DNA from: Planctomyces sp. | Lineage (GTDB): Bacteria > Planctomycetota > Planctomycetia > Planctomycetales > Planctomycetaceae | NCBI GenBank assembly: GCA_016795105.1 | Contig: JAEUIH010000001.1 | Coordinates: 176,356 to 240,355 of the forward strand | Length of the DNA: 64,000 bases | Direction of reading: 5' to 3' | In this document: positions 1 through 9,915 of the stretch, one piece after another | Layout of the letters: every line of letters starts with the position of its first letter | How positions within the stretch are numbered: position 1 is the first letter of the stretch | Notes under the pieces: generated by a model | What the model was told of the DNA's origin: nothing | The model's database searches: none | What the model saw: the letters and a program-made list of their open reading frames with translations, nothing else | Program-made: the position numbers and the translations under genes

Positions 1-2970
1 GGGCAACTCACCGCCTTCTCCGGGCTTTGCCCCCTGAGAAATCTTGATCTGGAGTTCATCGGCATTCGTCAGGTACCACGACGTCACCCCAAATCGTCCG
101 GAAGCGATCTGTTTAATGGCGGATCGGCGAGAATCACCGTTCTCCATTGGTTCAAATCGTTCGTACCGTTCACCGCCTTCACCCGTATTGCTCTTTCCGC
201 CAATACGGTTCATAGCGATCGCAAGTGATTCATGAGCCTCCGCGGAAATTGATCCGAAGCTCATGGCACCCGTGCAGAATCGCTTCACGATCTCGGCCGC
301 ACTTTCCACTTCATTCAGTGGTACAGGGGTCCCCTTACGAAACTTCAGGAGTCCACGAAGATGGCACTGTCGCGCCGTTTCTTTATTCACAAGCGAAGAA
401 AAGTCCCGATACGCATTCTTGTCGCCGGTTCTGGCCGCCTGTTGAATTCGTCCGATTGTATGCGGATTCCACGCATGCTTTTCACCGACTCGACGCCAGT
501 GATACAACCCTGGATTCGGCAGTTCATGAGAAATGCTGTCGGGATTTTCCGGGAAACCCAGATGATGTCGAATCAGAGCTTCCTGAGCCAGAACATCGAA
601 TCCAACACCTCTAATTCTGCTGGGTGTTCCGGCAAAACACAGGTCGATTACATCCTGTGAGAGCCCAAGAGCTTCAAAGATCTGTGCTCCCTTGTAACTC
701 TGAAGGGTCGAAATCCCCATCTTAGCCATGACCTTCAGCAGGCCGTTGGCAACACCGGATCGGTAGGAGGCGATGATACGATCATCTTCCCAATCCTCGG
801 TGAGCTTCCCATCAATGCGTGCCTGACGCAATGCGTACAGAGCCAGGTAAGGGCTGACAGCATCGGCTCCATATCCGATCAGGAGACAGAAGTGATGGAC
901 TTCGCGAGCCTCTCCGGTTTCAACAATAAGGCCAATCTGCGTTCGCTCTTCATGGCGGACGAGATGATGGTGGACTGCTCCGGTTGCCATCAGTGCACTG
1001 ACGGGGACTCGGTCGGCACTGATGGCTCGGTCGGAGAGCACAACGAGACCGAAGCCATTCCGGATTGCATCCCGAGCTTCCTGACAAATCCTCTTCAACG
1101 CGGGCTGAAGTCCTGCCGCACCTTCTGACTTTGGATATGTAATATCGATGACCTTGCTCTTCCAGCCCCGATAGTCCATCCCCTTCAGATTTGCCATCTG
1201 GTGGTTGGTGAGAATGGGATGAGGAACGGCCAGTCGATGGCAGGATTCCGGCAGGGTATCCAGCAGGTTGCCTTCCGGACCGATGTAACATTCGAGCGAC
1301 ATAATGACGTCTTCGCGAATCGAGTCGATCGCGGGGTTTGTCACCTGAGCAAACAGCTGATGGAAGTAATCGTATAACATGCGTGGCTGGTCGCTGAGGC
1401 ACGCAAGGGCAGCATCGTTGCCCATTGAGCCAATGGGATCCTTGTTTGCCTTCAACAGAGGCAACAGCATGAAGTCCATGGTTTCGGACGTATAGCCAAA
1501 GGCCTGCATCTTGTTGAGCAGTTCCTGATCAACAATTCGCTCAGGAGGCGTAACCTTTGGAAGTTCGCTCAGCAGGATTCGCTGCTCTTCGAGCCACTGC
1601 TTATAGGGGCGTCGGGAAGCAACATCTGCCTTGAGTTCAGCGTCATCGATGATCCGTCCCTGTGCAAAGTCGACAAGGAACATGCGACCTGGCTGAAGTC
1701 GACCCTTGTAGGCAACGTTTTCGGGTTCAATGTCAAGAACGCCGACTTCACTTGCCATTACGACACGGTCATCTTTCGTGACATAGTAACGGCTTGGACG
1801 CAGGCCATTTCGGTCCAGAGTCGCTCCAATGAAATGGCCGTCTGTAAATGAAATCGATGCCGGTCCGTCCCACGGTTCCTGAAGAGCCGAGTAATATTCA
1901 TAGAATGCACGCTTGTGCTCGGGCATCGTTGAATGATTCTGCCATGCCTCCGGCACCATCATCATGACCACTTCCTGAAGTGTTCTTCCGGAGTGGTACA
2001 GCATTTCAAGAGCGTTGTCGAAACAGCCGGAGTCTGATGTGTGTGGTTCGATGATCGGAAACAACTTCTGAAGATCTTCTCCGAAAAGTCCACTCTTCAT
2101 CATTCCCTGGCGAGCAAACATCCAGTTTGAATTGCCCTTGACGGTATTAATTTCACCGTTGTGGCTCATAAACCGGAGCGGCTGTGCTCGGTCCCAGCTG
2201 GGGAATGTGTTCGTCGCAAACCTCGAATGCACCATGGCCAGATGGCTGTCGTAATCCGGAGCCTGAAGGTCGCGGAAGAACTTCACAACCTGATGCGACG
2301 TAAGCATCCCCTTGTAGATGATCAGCTTTGTGGAAAGTGAGCACACATAAAATGCCAGTGCCTGTGACATCTGACTATTGCGGAGCTTATGGCTTGCCAG
2401 CTTACGAATGATGAACAGCTGTCGTTCAAAGGCTTCCTGATCAAGTCCAGGAGCTGCACCGACGAACAGCATTTCCATGGCCGGTGCAAACAGTCGGGCG
2501 GTTCGACCAATGTCAGCGCCGTCGAAATCAACAGGGAGTGGCCGCCAGCCGAGCAGAGTTTGTCCTTGCTGAACAATCAGCTGTTCAACCGTTTTGCGGC
2601 AGGTTGCTCGCTGTTCAGCATCCTGCGGAAGGAAGACAACCCCTGCGGCGTAGCGTCCTGGTTCCGGCAGAGTTACACCGAGATCTTCTTTGGCAACGCG
2701 GGCAAGGAACCCGTGGGGCAGGGCGGTGAGCATTCCGGCGCCGTCGCCCGTGTTTTCTTCGCAGCCACAGGCACCGCGATGGTCCATGTGTCGAAGAATT
2801 CGATCGGCGTCATCGATGATCTGGCGGGAACGCTGACCTTTGATGTGGGCGACAAATCCCACGCCACAGTTTTCGTGTTCATTCTGAGGGTCATACAACC
2901 CGGTGGCCTCAGGTGCTCCAAACGGAGGTGAAAACGGAGCCGGATACTGGTTGCCGCGAATGTCTTCCAT
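1..2970 (-). CDS. gltB: glutamate synthase large subunit, 3' end outside window
   Basis: Large subunit of glutamate synthase, which transfers the amide nitrogen of glutamine to 2-oxoglutarate in cytoplasmic ammonia assimilation. 990 codons are visible. A ~34-residue propeptide precedes the class II amidotransferase nucleophile Cys35 (motif HENCGVGF). The GATase II domain follows (to about residue 430, with the SHNGEINT motif), then the central domain, then the start of the FMN domain (GAMSFGSISAEAHESL, about residue 900). The reading frame is open to base 1, so the 3Fe-4S and GXGXG C-terminal parts are off-window. The start is the ATG whose complement is 2968-2970. No gltD is visible upstream; an 800-base non-coding region lies there. 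Family assignment is certain from the motifs. The electron donor type (NADPH or ferredoxin) cannot be decided from this part. Confidence 0.96.
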   Translation of the reverse strand, partial: MEDIRGNQYPAPFSPPFGAPEATGLYDPQNEHENCGVGFVAHIKGQRSRQIIDDADRILRHMDHRGACGCEENTGDGAGMLTALPHGFLARVAKEDLGVTLPEPGRYAAGVVFLPQDAEQRATCRKTVEQLIVQQGQTLLGWRPLPVDFDGADIGRTARLFAPAMEMLFVGAAPGLDQEAFERQLFIIRKLASHKLRNSQMSQALAFYVCSLSTKLIIYKGMLTSHQVVKFFRDLQAPDYDSHLAMVHSRFATNTFPSWDRAQPLRFMSHNGEINTVKGNSNWMFARQGMMKSGLFGEDLQKLFPIIEPHTSDSGCFDNALEMLYHSGRTLQEVVMMMVPEAWQNHSTMPEHKRAFYEYYSALQEPWDGPASISFTDGHFIGATLDRNGLRPSRYYVTKDDRVVMASEVGVLDIEPENVAYKGRLQPGRMFLVDFAQGRIIDDAELKADVASRRPYKQWLEEQRILLSELPKVTPPERIVDQELLNKMQAFGYTSETMDFMLLPLLKANKDPIGSMGNDAALACLSDQPRMLYDYFHQLFAQVTNPAIDSIREDVIMSLECYIGPEGNLLDTLPESCHRLAVPHPILTNHQMANLKGMDYRGWKSKVIDITYPKSEGAAGLQPALKRICQEARDAIRNGFGLVVLSDRAISADRVPVSALMATGAVHHHLVRHEERTQIGLIVETGEAREVHHFCLLIGYGADAVSPYLALYALRQARIDGKLTEDWEDDRIIASYRSGVANGLLKVMAKMGISTLQSYKGAQIFEALGLSQDVIDLCFAGTPSRIRGVGFDVLAQEALIRHHLGFPENPDSISHELPNPGLYHWRRVGEKHAWNPHTIGRIQQAARTGDKNAYRDFSSLVNKETARQCHLRGLLKFRKGTPVPLNEVESAAEIVKRFCTGAMSFGSISAEAHESLAIAMNRIGGKSNTGEGGERYERFEPMENGDSRRSAIKQIASGRFGVTSWYLTNADELQIKISQGAKPGEGGELP

Positions 2971-3775
2971 GGAATCAGTCTTTCAAGTCACTTACAGTAA
3001 GGCACCTTCAGGACACGGTGTTTTTCGGACTCTTGCCAACTTTAACCGGTCGGCGCGGCGTGCGCATCGATTCTGCCACCGGGACTCGCATGACGCACAT
3101 GGTTTTGGGTCTGCGAAGGTGGCTACGCGGCGTTTGTCGCCGCGTTTTTCACGCGGACAATCACTGCCGCGCGTTTGGATGCAGCCTCCGCCACTCGATT
3201 CACGCTCGTTGACGTCTTAACTTTGTTCAGATTTGCTTTTCCGAACGCCGTTTTATCGAAAACCTGAATGCTTGACGCCGTCATACAATTGGTATGAGAG
3301 CTTGACACCGTCATTTCTGATGACGTTCGGATCGAGTCAGCGTACGTCTGATTTGCTGATGCTGTTGCAGAATCGCCCACTCCGCCGACTGCAATCGCCC
3401 CCGCCCTCACGACTTTGGTCGCGGGTTCGGTCGCCTGACTGGGCGCTGTTGCACTATCGGGATTGCGGAGTTGAGACATAGTTCTTTGATGAAACAATCT
3501 TTAGATGAAAACGAGCCAGTTTGAAGCTATGAGTCGTTGACACACCCTCGGGGTATCTCGTGACAACAACAAATCGGCCGGATTCTCACAACCTCCGACC
3601 CCGAAAACAAGCCATAGATGCCGTCTTCTGGGAACTCCGAGTCGCAATTTTCCGCAAATTCCTCATTTCGCCCGGCCGCGTCCGTCTCGCTTCGGTTTTT
3701 TCGCAGATTCCAAACCAAACGCAGGTGTCTTCATTTCTGAGAATCGAAACCTATGTTCACCAAAGGCAGTGGCTA
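2971..3775. other. non-coding region upstream of gltB
   Basis: About 800 bases between the gltB start and the end of a DUF1501 gene, both on the minus strand. It should hold the gltB promoter. One strong feature is an intrinsic-terminator-like hairpin read on the plus strand (3125-3149). A 14-base direct repeat (GCTTGAC-R-CCGTCAT) occurs near 3269 and 3300. A minus-strand open frame at 3123-3497 would encode an Ala/Thr/Ser-rich 124-residue product. It has no recognisable domain and I do not call it a gene. Confidence 0.5.
3125..3149 (+). terminator. intrinsic terminator-like hairpin facing away from gltB
   Basis: A perfect 8-bp stem, ACGCGGCG with CGCCGCGT, closes a TTTGT loop and is followed directly by TTTT. 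This is the textbook intrinsic terminator shape on the plus strand. No plus-strand gene precedes it in the window: gltB runs the other way and begins 155 bases to the left. It could end a short plus-strand RNA started near the gltB promoter. On the minus strand it would be a hairpin in the gltB 5' leader preceded by an A-run. Confidence 0.6.
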
Positions 3776-5185
3776 CTAGGTCAGGATGTCGTTTACGACT
3801 TCACCGTGCACGTCCGTCAGACGGTAATCTCGACCGGCATGGCGCCAAGTCAGACGAGTGTGGTCAAGTCCCATCAGGTGCAGGATGGTTGCATGGAAGT
3901 CATGCACATGAACGGGCTGTTCAACGGCCCGGATTCCATGTTCGTCCGTCGCACCGTGGACGTGTCCCCGCTTCACTCCAGCTCCGGCCAACCATGAACT
4001 GAACCCCCAGTTATGGTGCTCGCGGCCCGGATTCTCAGCCGTATTATTAAACGGTGTCCGCCCGAATTCGGTCGTCCAGACGATGAGCACATCGTCGAAT
4101 AGTCCTCGCTGTTTCAAATCCTGGATGAGTCCTGCGATTGGCTGATCCACCTGCGGCGCAAGTCGACGATGGTCGGCCATGTTTCCATGCGAATCCCAGT
4201 TGCCGCTCGACCCTGTATGAATCAACTCCACAAAACGTACGCCACGTTCTACAAGGCGTCGTGCGACGAGACACTGCCAGCCGAATCCTTCAGTCTGGTT
4301 TCGCTCCATACCATACATCGAGAGCGTATTGTCTGTCTCTGACGCAAGGTCCAGTGCTTCAGGCATCGCTGACTGCATTCCAAATGCAGTTTCAAACGAC
4401 TTCATCCGAGCAATCAACTGCGGATCGTCCAGTCGATTGCGAAGGTGGTTTGTATTGATTTCCTTCAGGGCGGCGAGTTCCATTTCCTGTCGTGTTGTTG
4501 TCGGAACGCGTCTCACAAGATTCGGAATCGGCTCACTGCCCGGAACGACTCGTGTTCCCTGATGCTCACCAGGCAGAAAGTCCGAAGCCCACACCTGAGT
4601 TCCCGCGTACGGCATCTGCGGTGCAAGCACAATGAACGACGGGAGATTCTGATTCATTGTTCCGAGTCCATAACTCAGCCACGCTCCAATACTTGGCCGA
4701 GCAAAGGCAAACGAACCTGTGTGCATCCCGAGCGTCGCGTTGTAATGGTTCGAATGACTGGTATGCATCGATCGAATCAGTGTGATGTCATCGATCTGTC
4801 CAGAAACATGCGGAAACAAATCGCTGGTCTCGATGCCACTGTTCCCACGAGGTGCAAACGTCCAGTCCGGCTTCTTCAGATACAGCTTCTCGTACCCTGG
4901 TCGGTTTCTGGCTTCCGGGTGGTCGAGCGTGACTTCTTTGCCATGATCACGAATTAAAGATGGCTTGGGATCAAACGAGTCCACGTGCGACACGCCGCCG
5001 CTCATGAACAGGAAAATCACTGATTTTGCTTTCGCAGGATGGTGTGTTCCGGCAGCGTTCGAACTCCCTGGCGACTGATTCTCAGCCGCCAGCAACTCAT
5101 GCATCAGTCCGGACATCAGCATTGACCCGGCCACGGAAGACTTCAGAAATGTCCGGCGCTGGGCCTGAAAGGGCTGTGTTATCAT
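3776..5185 (-). CDS. DUF1501 domain-containing Tat-exported protein
   Basis: 469-residue DUF1501 protein, a family in the alkaline-phosphatase/sulfatase fold superfamily that is greatly expanded in planctomycetes. A twin-arginine signal is present at residues 10-15 (RRTFLK) followed by a hydrophobic stretch, so export in folded form is expected. Family hallmarks are VIFLFMSGGVSHVDSFDPKP near residue 55, WTTEFGRTP in the C-terminal third, and the ending [15 protein letters not shown]. The ATG is preceded by GGAGGA on the minus strand, a strong ribosome site. It follows the PSCyt1/DUF1549/DUF1553 gene by 15 bases. These two families are habitually paired in planctomycetes and are thought to act together, but the reaction is unknown. 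Confidence 0.93.
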   Translation of the reverse strand: MITQPFQAQRRTFLKSSVAGSMLMSGLMHELLAAENQSPGSSNAAGTHHPAKAKSVIFLFMSGGVSHVDSFDPKPSLIRDHGKEVTLDHPEARNRPGYEKLYLKKPDWTFAPRGNSGIETSDLFPHVSGQIDDITLIRSMHTSHSNHYNATLGMHTGSFAFARPSIGAWLSYGLGTMNQNLPSFIVLAPQMPYAGTQVWASDFLPGEHQGTRVVPGSEPIPNLVRRVPTTTRQEMELAALKEINTNHLRNRLDDPQLIARMKSFETAFGMQSAMPEALDLASETDNTLSMYGMERNQTEGFGWQCLVARRLVERGVRFVELIHTGSSGNWDSHGNMADHRRLAPQVDQPIAGLIQDLKQRGLFDDVLIVWTTEFGRTPFNNTAENPGREHHNWGFSSWLAGAGVKRGHVHGATDEHGIRAVEQPVHVHDFHATILHLMGLDHTRLTWRHAGRDYRLTDVHGEVVNDILT

Positions 5186-5200
5186 CTGAGTCCTCCAGTG

Positions 5201-8200
5201 TCATTCAACAAATAAGAATTCATTGCTGCACAGCATGAGTCTGCATCGCGCCGCCCAGGCCTGCCTTAATCGTTCGTCTTCCGGCACGCCATGCAGGAGT
5301 GTTGTATACTCACTGACAAATCGCTGAGTGCTCTGGACTTCTTCGTTACTGGGCAACCGCTGCAGGCAGCGAATGAAAAGCAGGTTGGTTTTTGCAGCGT
5401 CTCCGTCGGCCGCCTGCAGTCGCTCATTCAGCTGTTCGGCACAGGAGAAAACGAAGGGATCATTCATGAAGTAAAGTGCCTGCGTCGGGACAATTGTTGA
5501 CTGTCTCTGAGGCGTACTGGCATTCGGATCCGCGCCGTCGAAGAGTCCCAAAAACGGGTGACGTCGATTTCTCTGCACCATCAGATACACGCTTCGCTGA
5601 TTGGTGTCATAGTTGGCGCTGAATGGGTTATGCTGACTGAAGCCCCAGGTGCTCTCCGGCGGAAAAGGATGAGCCGTCCCGGGTGTCAGATCCAATTCTC
5701 CGGAGGCAAACAGCAACGAATCACGCAGCTCTTCTGCACTCAACCGTCGACGCGAATGCTTCCACAAAAGTGAGTTTCCTGCGTCGATTTCCAGTGCCTC
5801 GCGACAGAGGACATTCTCCTCTTCACTCATCGGCAGACTTGCTCGGCGCCAGGCATTTGTTCGCATAATGATTCGATGCATATGGCGGATACTCCAGCCG
5901 CTGACTTCGAATTCTTTCGCAAGCCAGTCCAGCAATTCCGGGTGCGAAGGTGCCTGCCCGCGGGTGCCAAAGTCATTTGGTGTTCTGACAAGTCCCTCCC
6001 CAAAGTGATATTGCCAAATTCGATTCACCATGACTCTCGAGAACAACGGATTCTCCGAGGATGTGAGTCGCTCAGCCAGTTCCAGCCGACCGCTGCGATC
6101 GTTTGTGCCCAGTTCAGCAGATCCAAACATCGACAACCATCGACGCGGGACCACAGCTCCCGGTTTCTCCGGATCACCACGCTCGTGTATGGCGGAGTCG
6201 TGTATGTTGCCTTCCCAGACAGCATAAGCGACCGCCGGCGCCGGCATCGCTGCTTTCTGTTTGTCGCGTTCCTGCCTCAAAGTGCTGATTTCCTGCAGCA
6301 GTTTTGAAGAAGCGACCACCGATTCTGTCACATCGTCTGGATAGAGGTCCAGTGTCCAGTCAACGCCGTCCACCCCAGGATGCGCATCTGCGACTCGACC
6401 AGTGACTGTGATTTGGCCTTCAACTGGACTGATCCAGCCAATGGCCACCGGCCCATCGATCCCGGGATGAACAAAAACAGACTTCGCCGGAAGCGATGTC
6501 CAGACCGGGACCGCGGCGTCTGATGAGTTAACAAATACTGCTGGATTGTCGCCATTGCGCCATGCCTGCAGTGCCGGCTGATCGTTCAGCGCGGAGATTG
6601 CTTCCGGTAAAAGCTGAATGCCCGACCGCACGTCGAGAAACGCCCATCCCCCTTTGGCCTGTGTTGTGCCGGGATGTGGATTTGAAACGATGAAGTTTGT
6701 CAGCACTTCATTGAGGTTCCACCGCGAACCGTTCCCAGACAATTCCTGAATCTCCAACTCGATCAGAGTTGTGTCAGCTCCATAGTTTCCATGTGGGTAA
6801 ATCGAAAGTACCAACAGATCGCCTCGACGCACAACAATTGACTTTAATGCCGGAACCGCATCAGCGGTCAAAGCGTTCTGTCCTCCATCCTCAACAGCAC
6901 CTTCGGCAATTCGAAGCTGAAGCTCTTTTGCTTTCTCCGGGCTGACAGATGCGGTCTTTTGTTGCTCTTCAAGTTGAACGATCTTTTGATTCAGTACCTC
7001 AATGGGTGCCTGATAATCCCGAAATCGCCGCTGTTCCTCGGCAGGTGGCAGGGTCGACACAAGGTCGCGAGGCATCTGCTGGGGTTCACACCCTGGGAAT
7101 GCAAAGCGAGTACTGTCAAAGATTCCATATAGCGCATAGTAATCTTCCGCGCTGATAGGGTCATACTTGTGAGAATGGCAGCGAGCACATCCAATCGTCA
7201 GGCCTAAAAACGACTTACCAAAGGTATCAATGATGTCTTCATGTGTCAGATGCATGTCTTTATCAATGTCATGACCAAATCTTCTGGCAATGGCAAGATA
7301 ACCAGTGGCAACGATCAAATCTGCATATCGCTGATTAAGTGCCGTGTCTGGACCACCGCTGGTGGTTGCTGATTCTGCCAGCTTTCTCGCCAGAATGTCG
7401 CCAGCGATTTGTTCTCGAACAAATTGATTGTATGGCTTGCCCTGATTGAATGAGTCAATGACCCAATTGCGGTATTTCCATGCATGTGGCAGGGGATGGT
7501 CAGAGTTTTCCCCTGCGGTGTCAGCGTAACGCACAATGTCCAGCCAGTGTCGGCCCCAGGTTTCGCCATATTGTGGTGACCGCAGTAATAACTCGATCAC
7601 CTGATTCAGGTCCGTGTTTTGATCGCCAGCGGTGGTGTGAGCGTTCTCAAGCAATCGGCGAACAGTGCCTTCCCACTGATCGGCGGAGTGTGCCGGCAAT
7701 CCTGTCAGATCAAACGCGGCTCTGCGAATCAGCGTACGATCGTCTGCAGAAGGCAGCGCTTTGAGATTTGCTTCGCTCAGCTTTGCATCAATGTAGTGAT
7801 CGATCACACTCGCAAGTTCTGCAAGCTGGGCTTCCGGGAGTCCAGCCTCGGTGTTTTCTCCCGGTTTCGATTGAACCTGTTCGGATGGCCGAAGAGAAGC
7901 GAAGGCCCAGTGTTTCTCCGATTCGAATTTGCCGCTGGTCGAGGGCCAGAACGCTCCACCTTGAATCCATTGTTCCAGAGCATTCACCGACTCAGGGTTA
8001 AGGGGCTGATCGGGGGGCATCGCAGATACGTCGTCTGCTCGATGCACCGCTCTGATCAAAAGACTGCCAGCCGCGTCGCCCAACACAATCGCTGGACCGG
8101 ATTCTCCTCCATTCAGCAACGCATCCCGAGAATCGACACGCAATCCGCCTGCCGTCCGTTCCCCACCGTGACAACGAAAGCAAACACTCACAAGAATCGG

Positions 8201-8308
8201 ACGTACGTGCCGTTCAAAGTGTTGTTCCTGATCACTGCTCGATTCATCACCTAATACAAGGCAGGAAGCCAGTGACCATGCGGTCAGGAGAATCACAGTC
8301 TGCCTCAT
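5201..8308 (-). CDS. PSCyt1/DUF1549/DUF1553 cytochrome-type protein
   Basis: 1035-residue exported protein. After a Sec-type signal (to about residue 20) comes a planctomycete cytochrome C domain with one heme site, CFRCH at residues 43-47. DUF1549 follows (about 160-380), with a second CARCH-type motif in the region FLGLTIGCARCHSHKYDP. A beta-sandwich-like insert lies near residues 600-690, and DUF1553 forms the C-terminal 300 residues (NPLFSRVMVNRIWQYHFGEGLV). The family is assumed to be periplasmic or surface-located and redox active; its substrate is not established. It is followed after 15 bases by a DUF1501 gene, the usual partner. Upstream is a 230-base hairpin array separating it from the DUF1552 gene, so the two pairs may be partly uncoupled in transcription. 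Confidence 0.93.
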   Translation of the reverse strand: MRQTVILLTAWSLASCLVLGDESSSDQEQHFERHVRPILVSVCFRCHGGERTAGGLRVDSRDALLNGGESGPAIVLGDAAGSLLIRAVHRADDVSAMPPDQPLNPESVNALEQWIQGGAFWPSTSGKFESEKHWAFASLRPSEQVQSKPGENTEAGLPEAQLAELASVIDHYIDAKLSEANLKALPSADDRTLIRRAAFDLTGLPAHSADQWEGTVRRLLENAHTTAGDQNTDLNQVIELLLRSPQYGETWGRHWLDIVRYADTAGENSDHPLPHAWKYRNWVIDSFNQGKPYNQFVREQIAGDILARKLAESATTSGGPDTALNQRYADLIVATGYLAIARRFGHDIDKDMHLTHEDIIDTFGKSFLGLTIGCARCHSHKYDPISAEDYYALYGIFDSTRFAFPGCEPQQMPRDLVSTLPPAEEQRRFRDYQAPIEVLNQKIVQLEEQQKTASVSPEKAKELQLRIAEGAVEDGGQNALTADAVPALKSIVVRRGDLLVLSIYPHGNYGADTTLIELEIQELSGNGSRWNLNEVLTNFIVSNPHPGTTQAKGGWAFLDVRSGIQLLPEAISALNDQPALQAWRNGDNPAVFVNSSDAAVPVWTSLPAKSVFVHPGIDGPVAIGWISPVEGQITVTGRVADAHPGVDGVDWTLDLYPDDVTESVVASSKLLQEISTLRQERDKQKAAMPAPAVAYAVWEGNIHDSAIHERGDPEKPGAVVPRRWLSMFGSAELGTNDRSGRLELAERLTSSENPLFSRVMVNRIWQYHFGEGLVRTPNDFGTRGQAPSHPELLDWLAKEFEVSGWSIRHMHRIIMRTNAWRRASLPMSEEENVLCREALEIDAGNSLLWKHSRRRLSAEELRDSLLFASGELDLTPGTAHPFPPESTWGFSQHNPFSANYDTNQRSVYLMVQRNRRHPFLGLFDGADPNASTPQRQSTIVPTQALYFMNDPFVFSCAEQLNERLQAADGDAAKTNLLFIRCLQRLPSNEEVQSTQRFVSEYTTLLHGVPEDERLRQAWAARCRLMLCSNEFLFVE

Positions 8309-8577
8309 GAGTTTCTCAGACTCCGGATAATTGGGGGGTTCCTGTAGCAGGCAGACTCCGTCTGCCGTCCGCTGCGTTTTCGGTAGCAGGCAGACTCCGT
8401 CTGCCGTCCGCTGCGTTTTCGGTAGCAGGCAGACTCCGTCTGCCGTCCGCCCGATATGTCAGTAGTACTTTGCGGACGGCATTCGGAGAATGCCTGCTAC
8501 GGGAACACGGCGGACGGCATTCGGAGAATGCCTGCTACGGGAACACGGCGGACGGCACTCGGAGAGTGCCTGCTACT
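8309..8577. other. intergenic region filled by a REP-like array
   Basis: Non-coding spacer between the DUF1552 gene and the downstream cytochrome gene. Apart from about 35 bases before the cytochrome start it consists almost wholly of six family-A hairpin repeats, annotated separately. Open frames across it are translations of the repeat and are not genes. Confidence 0.85.
8344..8576. repeat. REP-like family A array, 3 forward + 3 inverted copies
   Basis: Three 29-base copies in one orientation (8344-8372, 8383-8411, 8422-8450; period 39) face three in the other (8472-8500, 8510-8538, 8548-8576; period 38). Each copy starts with GTAG, then CA, a stem GGCAGAC, loop TCC, stem GTCTGCC and tail GTCCGC. 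In the inverted copies the stem is GGCATTC/GAATGCC or GGCACTC/GAGTGCC, so pairing is kept while the bases change. Spacers are 9-10 bases and nearly identical within each half. The array could fold into very large cruciforms between two gene pairs. It begins one base after the DUF1552 stop codon. Confidence 0.9.
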
Positions 8578-9879
8578 TTAGACTTCCTGAAGTTTTTCGG
8601 TGGCGTCTCCGAAGTGGTCGACATGGAGTCCCATCTTCTCCATCATCGACATATAGAGTCGACACATTTGACGGTTCGATTGCTCACGATAGTCAAGGAC
8701 TCGACCACCGCGGATTGATCCTCCTCCTCCGCCAACCATCACGACCGGCAGTTGAGTTGCATCGTGAGCTCCAGTCATCATGCTTGAACACAACATGAGC
8801 ATTGAATTGTCAAGGGCCGTTCGTTCGCCTTCCTGTATCGCATCCAGTTTTCGGCACATATAGGCCATCTGTTCAAGAAAGAACTGATTGACCTTCAGCC
8901 AGTCTGCAGTGTCCGAATGCGACAGCAGGTGGTGAATCATGTAGTCAACGTTCAGGTTCGGGAACCTCAGCGAGGAATGGTCGTTGTTCAGCTTCAGCGT
9001 ACACACACGAGTTGTGTCAGTCTGGAATGCCAATACGAGAATATCGCACATCAACCGCATGTGCTCGGCGATGTCCTGAGGAATGCCGTCAGCGGGTCGT
9101 TTGATGTTGGGTTCAGTCAGGGTTGGCCGCCAGCCCTGAAGTTCACCACGTTTCCCGGAGTGTTCAATCCGCTGCTCCACTTCCCGCACCGAATCCAGGT
9201 ATTCATCCAGTTTCCGTTGATCATTTCGGCTGATCTTTCCTCGCAGGCTTTGAGCATCAGCAAGGACGGCATCAAGGACACTTCGGTCTCCCTTCTGGAC
9301 TTCGTCTTTGAACAGCCGATCAAACGCCAGGGCCGGATAGACCTCAAGTGGTGTCGGAGTAGTTGGGCTCGACCATGAAATGTGCGAGCTGTACAACATA
9401 GAATAGTTCTTGTGGACCGATGGATTTGCCTTTTCACAGCCCAACACCAGACTCGGCACTTTGGTTTCTCGGCCATAGTGCTGAGCAAGCATCTGGTCGA
9501 CGCTGGTGCCCGAACGAATCTCACCGCCCGATGCAAGTGGTGCACCGGAGAGCAGATTTCCTGTCTGAGAACTGTGAATGTTGCCTTTCAGAGCTTCTGC
9601 GTTATACAGGCCCTTGATAAACAGGGTCCGTTCACGGAAGTCATGCAATGGCTGCAGGACTTTGCCAAATTCCATCGACGCACCTTCGCCCTTGGCCCAC
9701 CACTCCGTACCGTGGAAGCCATTCCCGGCAAACATGATGGCGAGCCGCACCGGGGCTTCACTCCCTGGCTCCCGCGACTTAGGCTGATCTCCCCAAACCG
9801 TCAGAGATTCCAGCCATGGCAGTGCCATGGTAACTCCGGCGCCTCGCAGCATGGTACGACGTGAAAACAAATGAGTCAT
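8578..9879 (-). CDS. DUF1552 domain-containing Tat-exported protein
   Basis: 433-residue DUF1552 protein. A twin-arginine motif lies at residues 6-13 (SRRTMLRG), followed by a hydrophobic segment. Conserved family features include LAIMFAGNGFHGTEWWAKGEG, DQMLAQHYG, a central helical segment with KLDEYLDSVREVEQRI, and MLMCSSMMTGAHDATQLPVVMVGGGGG near the C-terminus (residues approximate). It lies 36 bases downstream of the giant DUF1592-type cytochrome, its usual partner in planctomycetes, and is probably co-transcribed with it. An AGGA ribosome site precedes the ATG. Enzymatic activity is unknown. The stop codon abuts the family-A repeat array. Confidence 0.92.
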   Translation of the reverse strand: MTHLFSRRTMLRGAGVTMALPWLESLTVWGDQPKSREPGSEAPVRLAIMFAGNGFHGTEWWAKGEGASMEFGKVLQPLHDFRERTLFIKGLYNAEALKGNIHSSQTGNLLSGAPLASGGEIRSGTSVDQMLAQHYGRETKVPSLVLGCEKANPSVHKNYSMLYSSHISWSSPTTPTPLEVYPALAFDRLFKDEVQKGDRSVLDAVLADAQSLRGKISRNDQRKLDEYLDSVREVEQRIEHSGKRGELQGWRPTLTEPNIKRPADGIPQDIAEHMRLMCDILVLAFQTDTTRVCTLKLNNDHSSLRFPNLNVDYMIHHLLSHSDTADWLKVNQFFLEQMAYMCRKLDAIQEGERTALDNSMLMLCSSMMTGAHDATQLPVVMVGGGGGSIRGGRVLDYREQSNRQMCRLYMSMMEKMGLHVDHFGDATEKLQEV

Positions 9880-9915
9880 TGCAATCGTCCTTTATGAATC
9901 GGGGCCATGTTTCAT

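Noticed and set aside
3123..3497. 124-residue Ala/Thr/Ser-rich ORF upstream of gltB
   Set aside because: Low complexity, no ribosome site or domain, and it contains the terminator-like hairpin. More likely non-coding leader or promoter DNA.
8470..8798. Plus-strand ORFs with repeated FGECLLREHGG-type peptide
   Set aside because: Translation of the family A hairpin array, antisense to the DUF1552 gene end.
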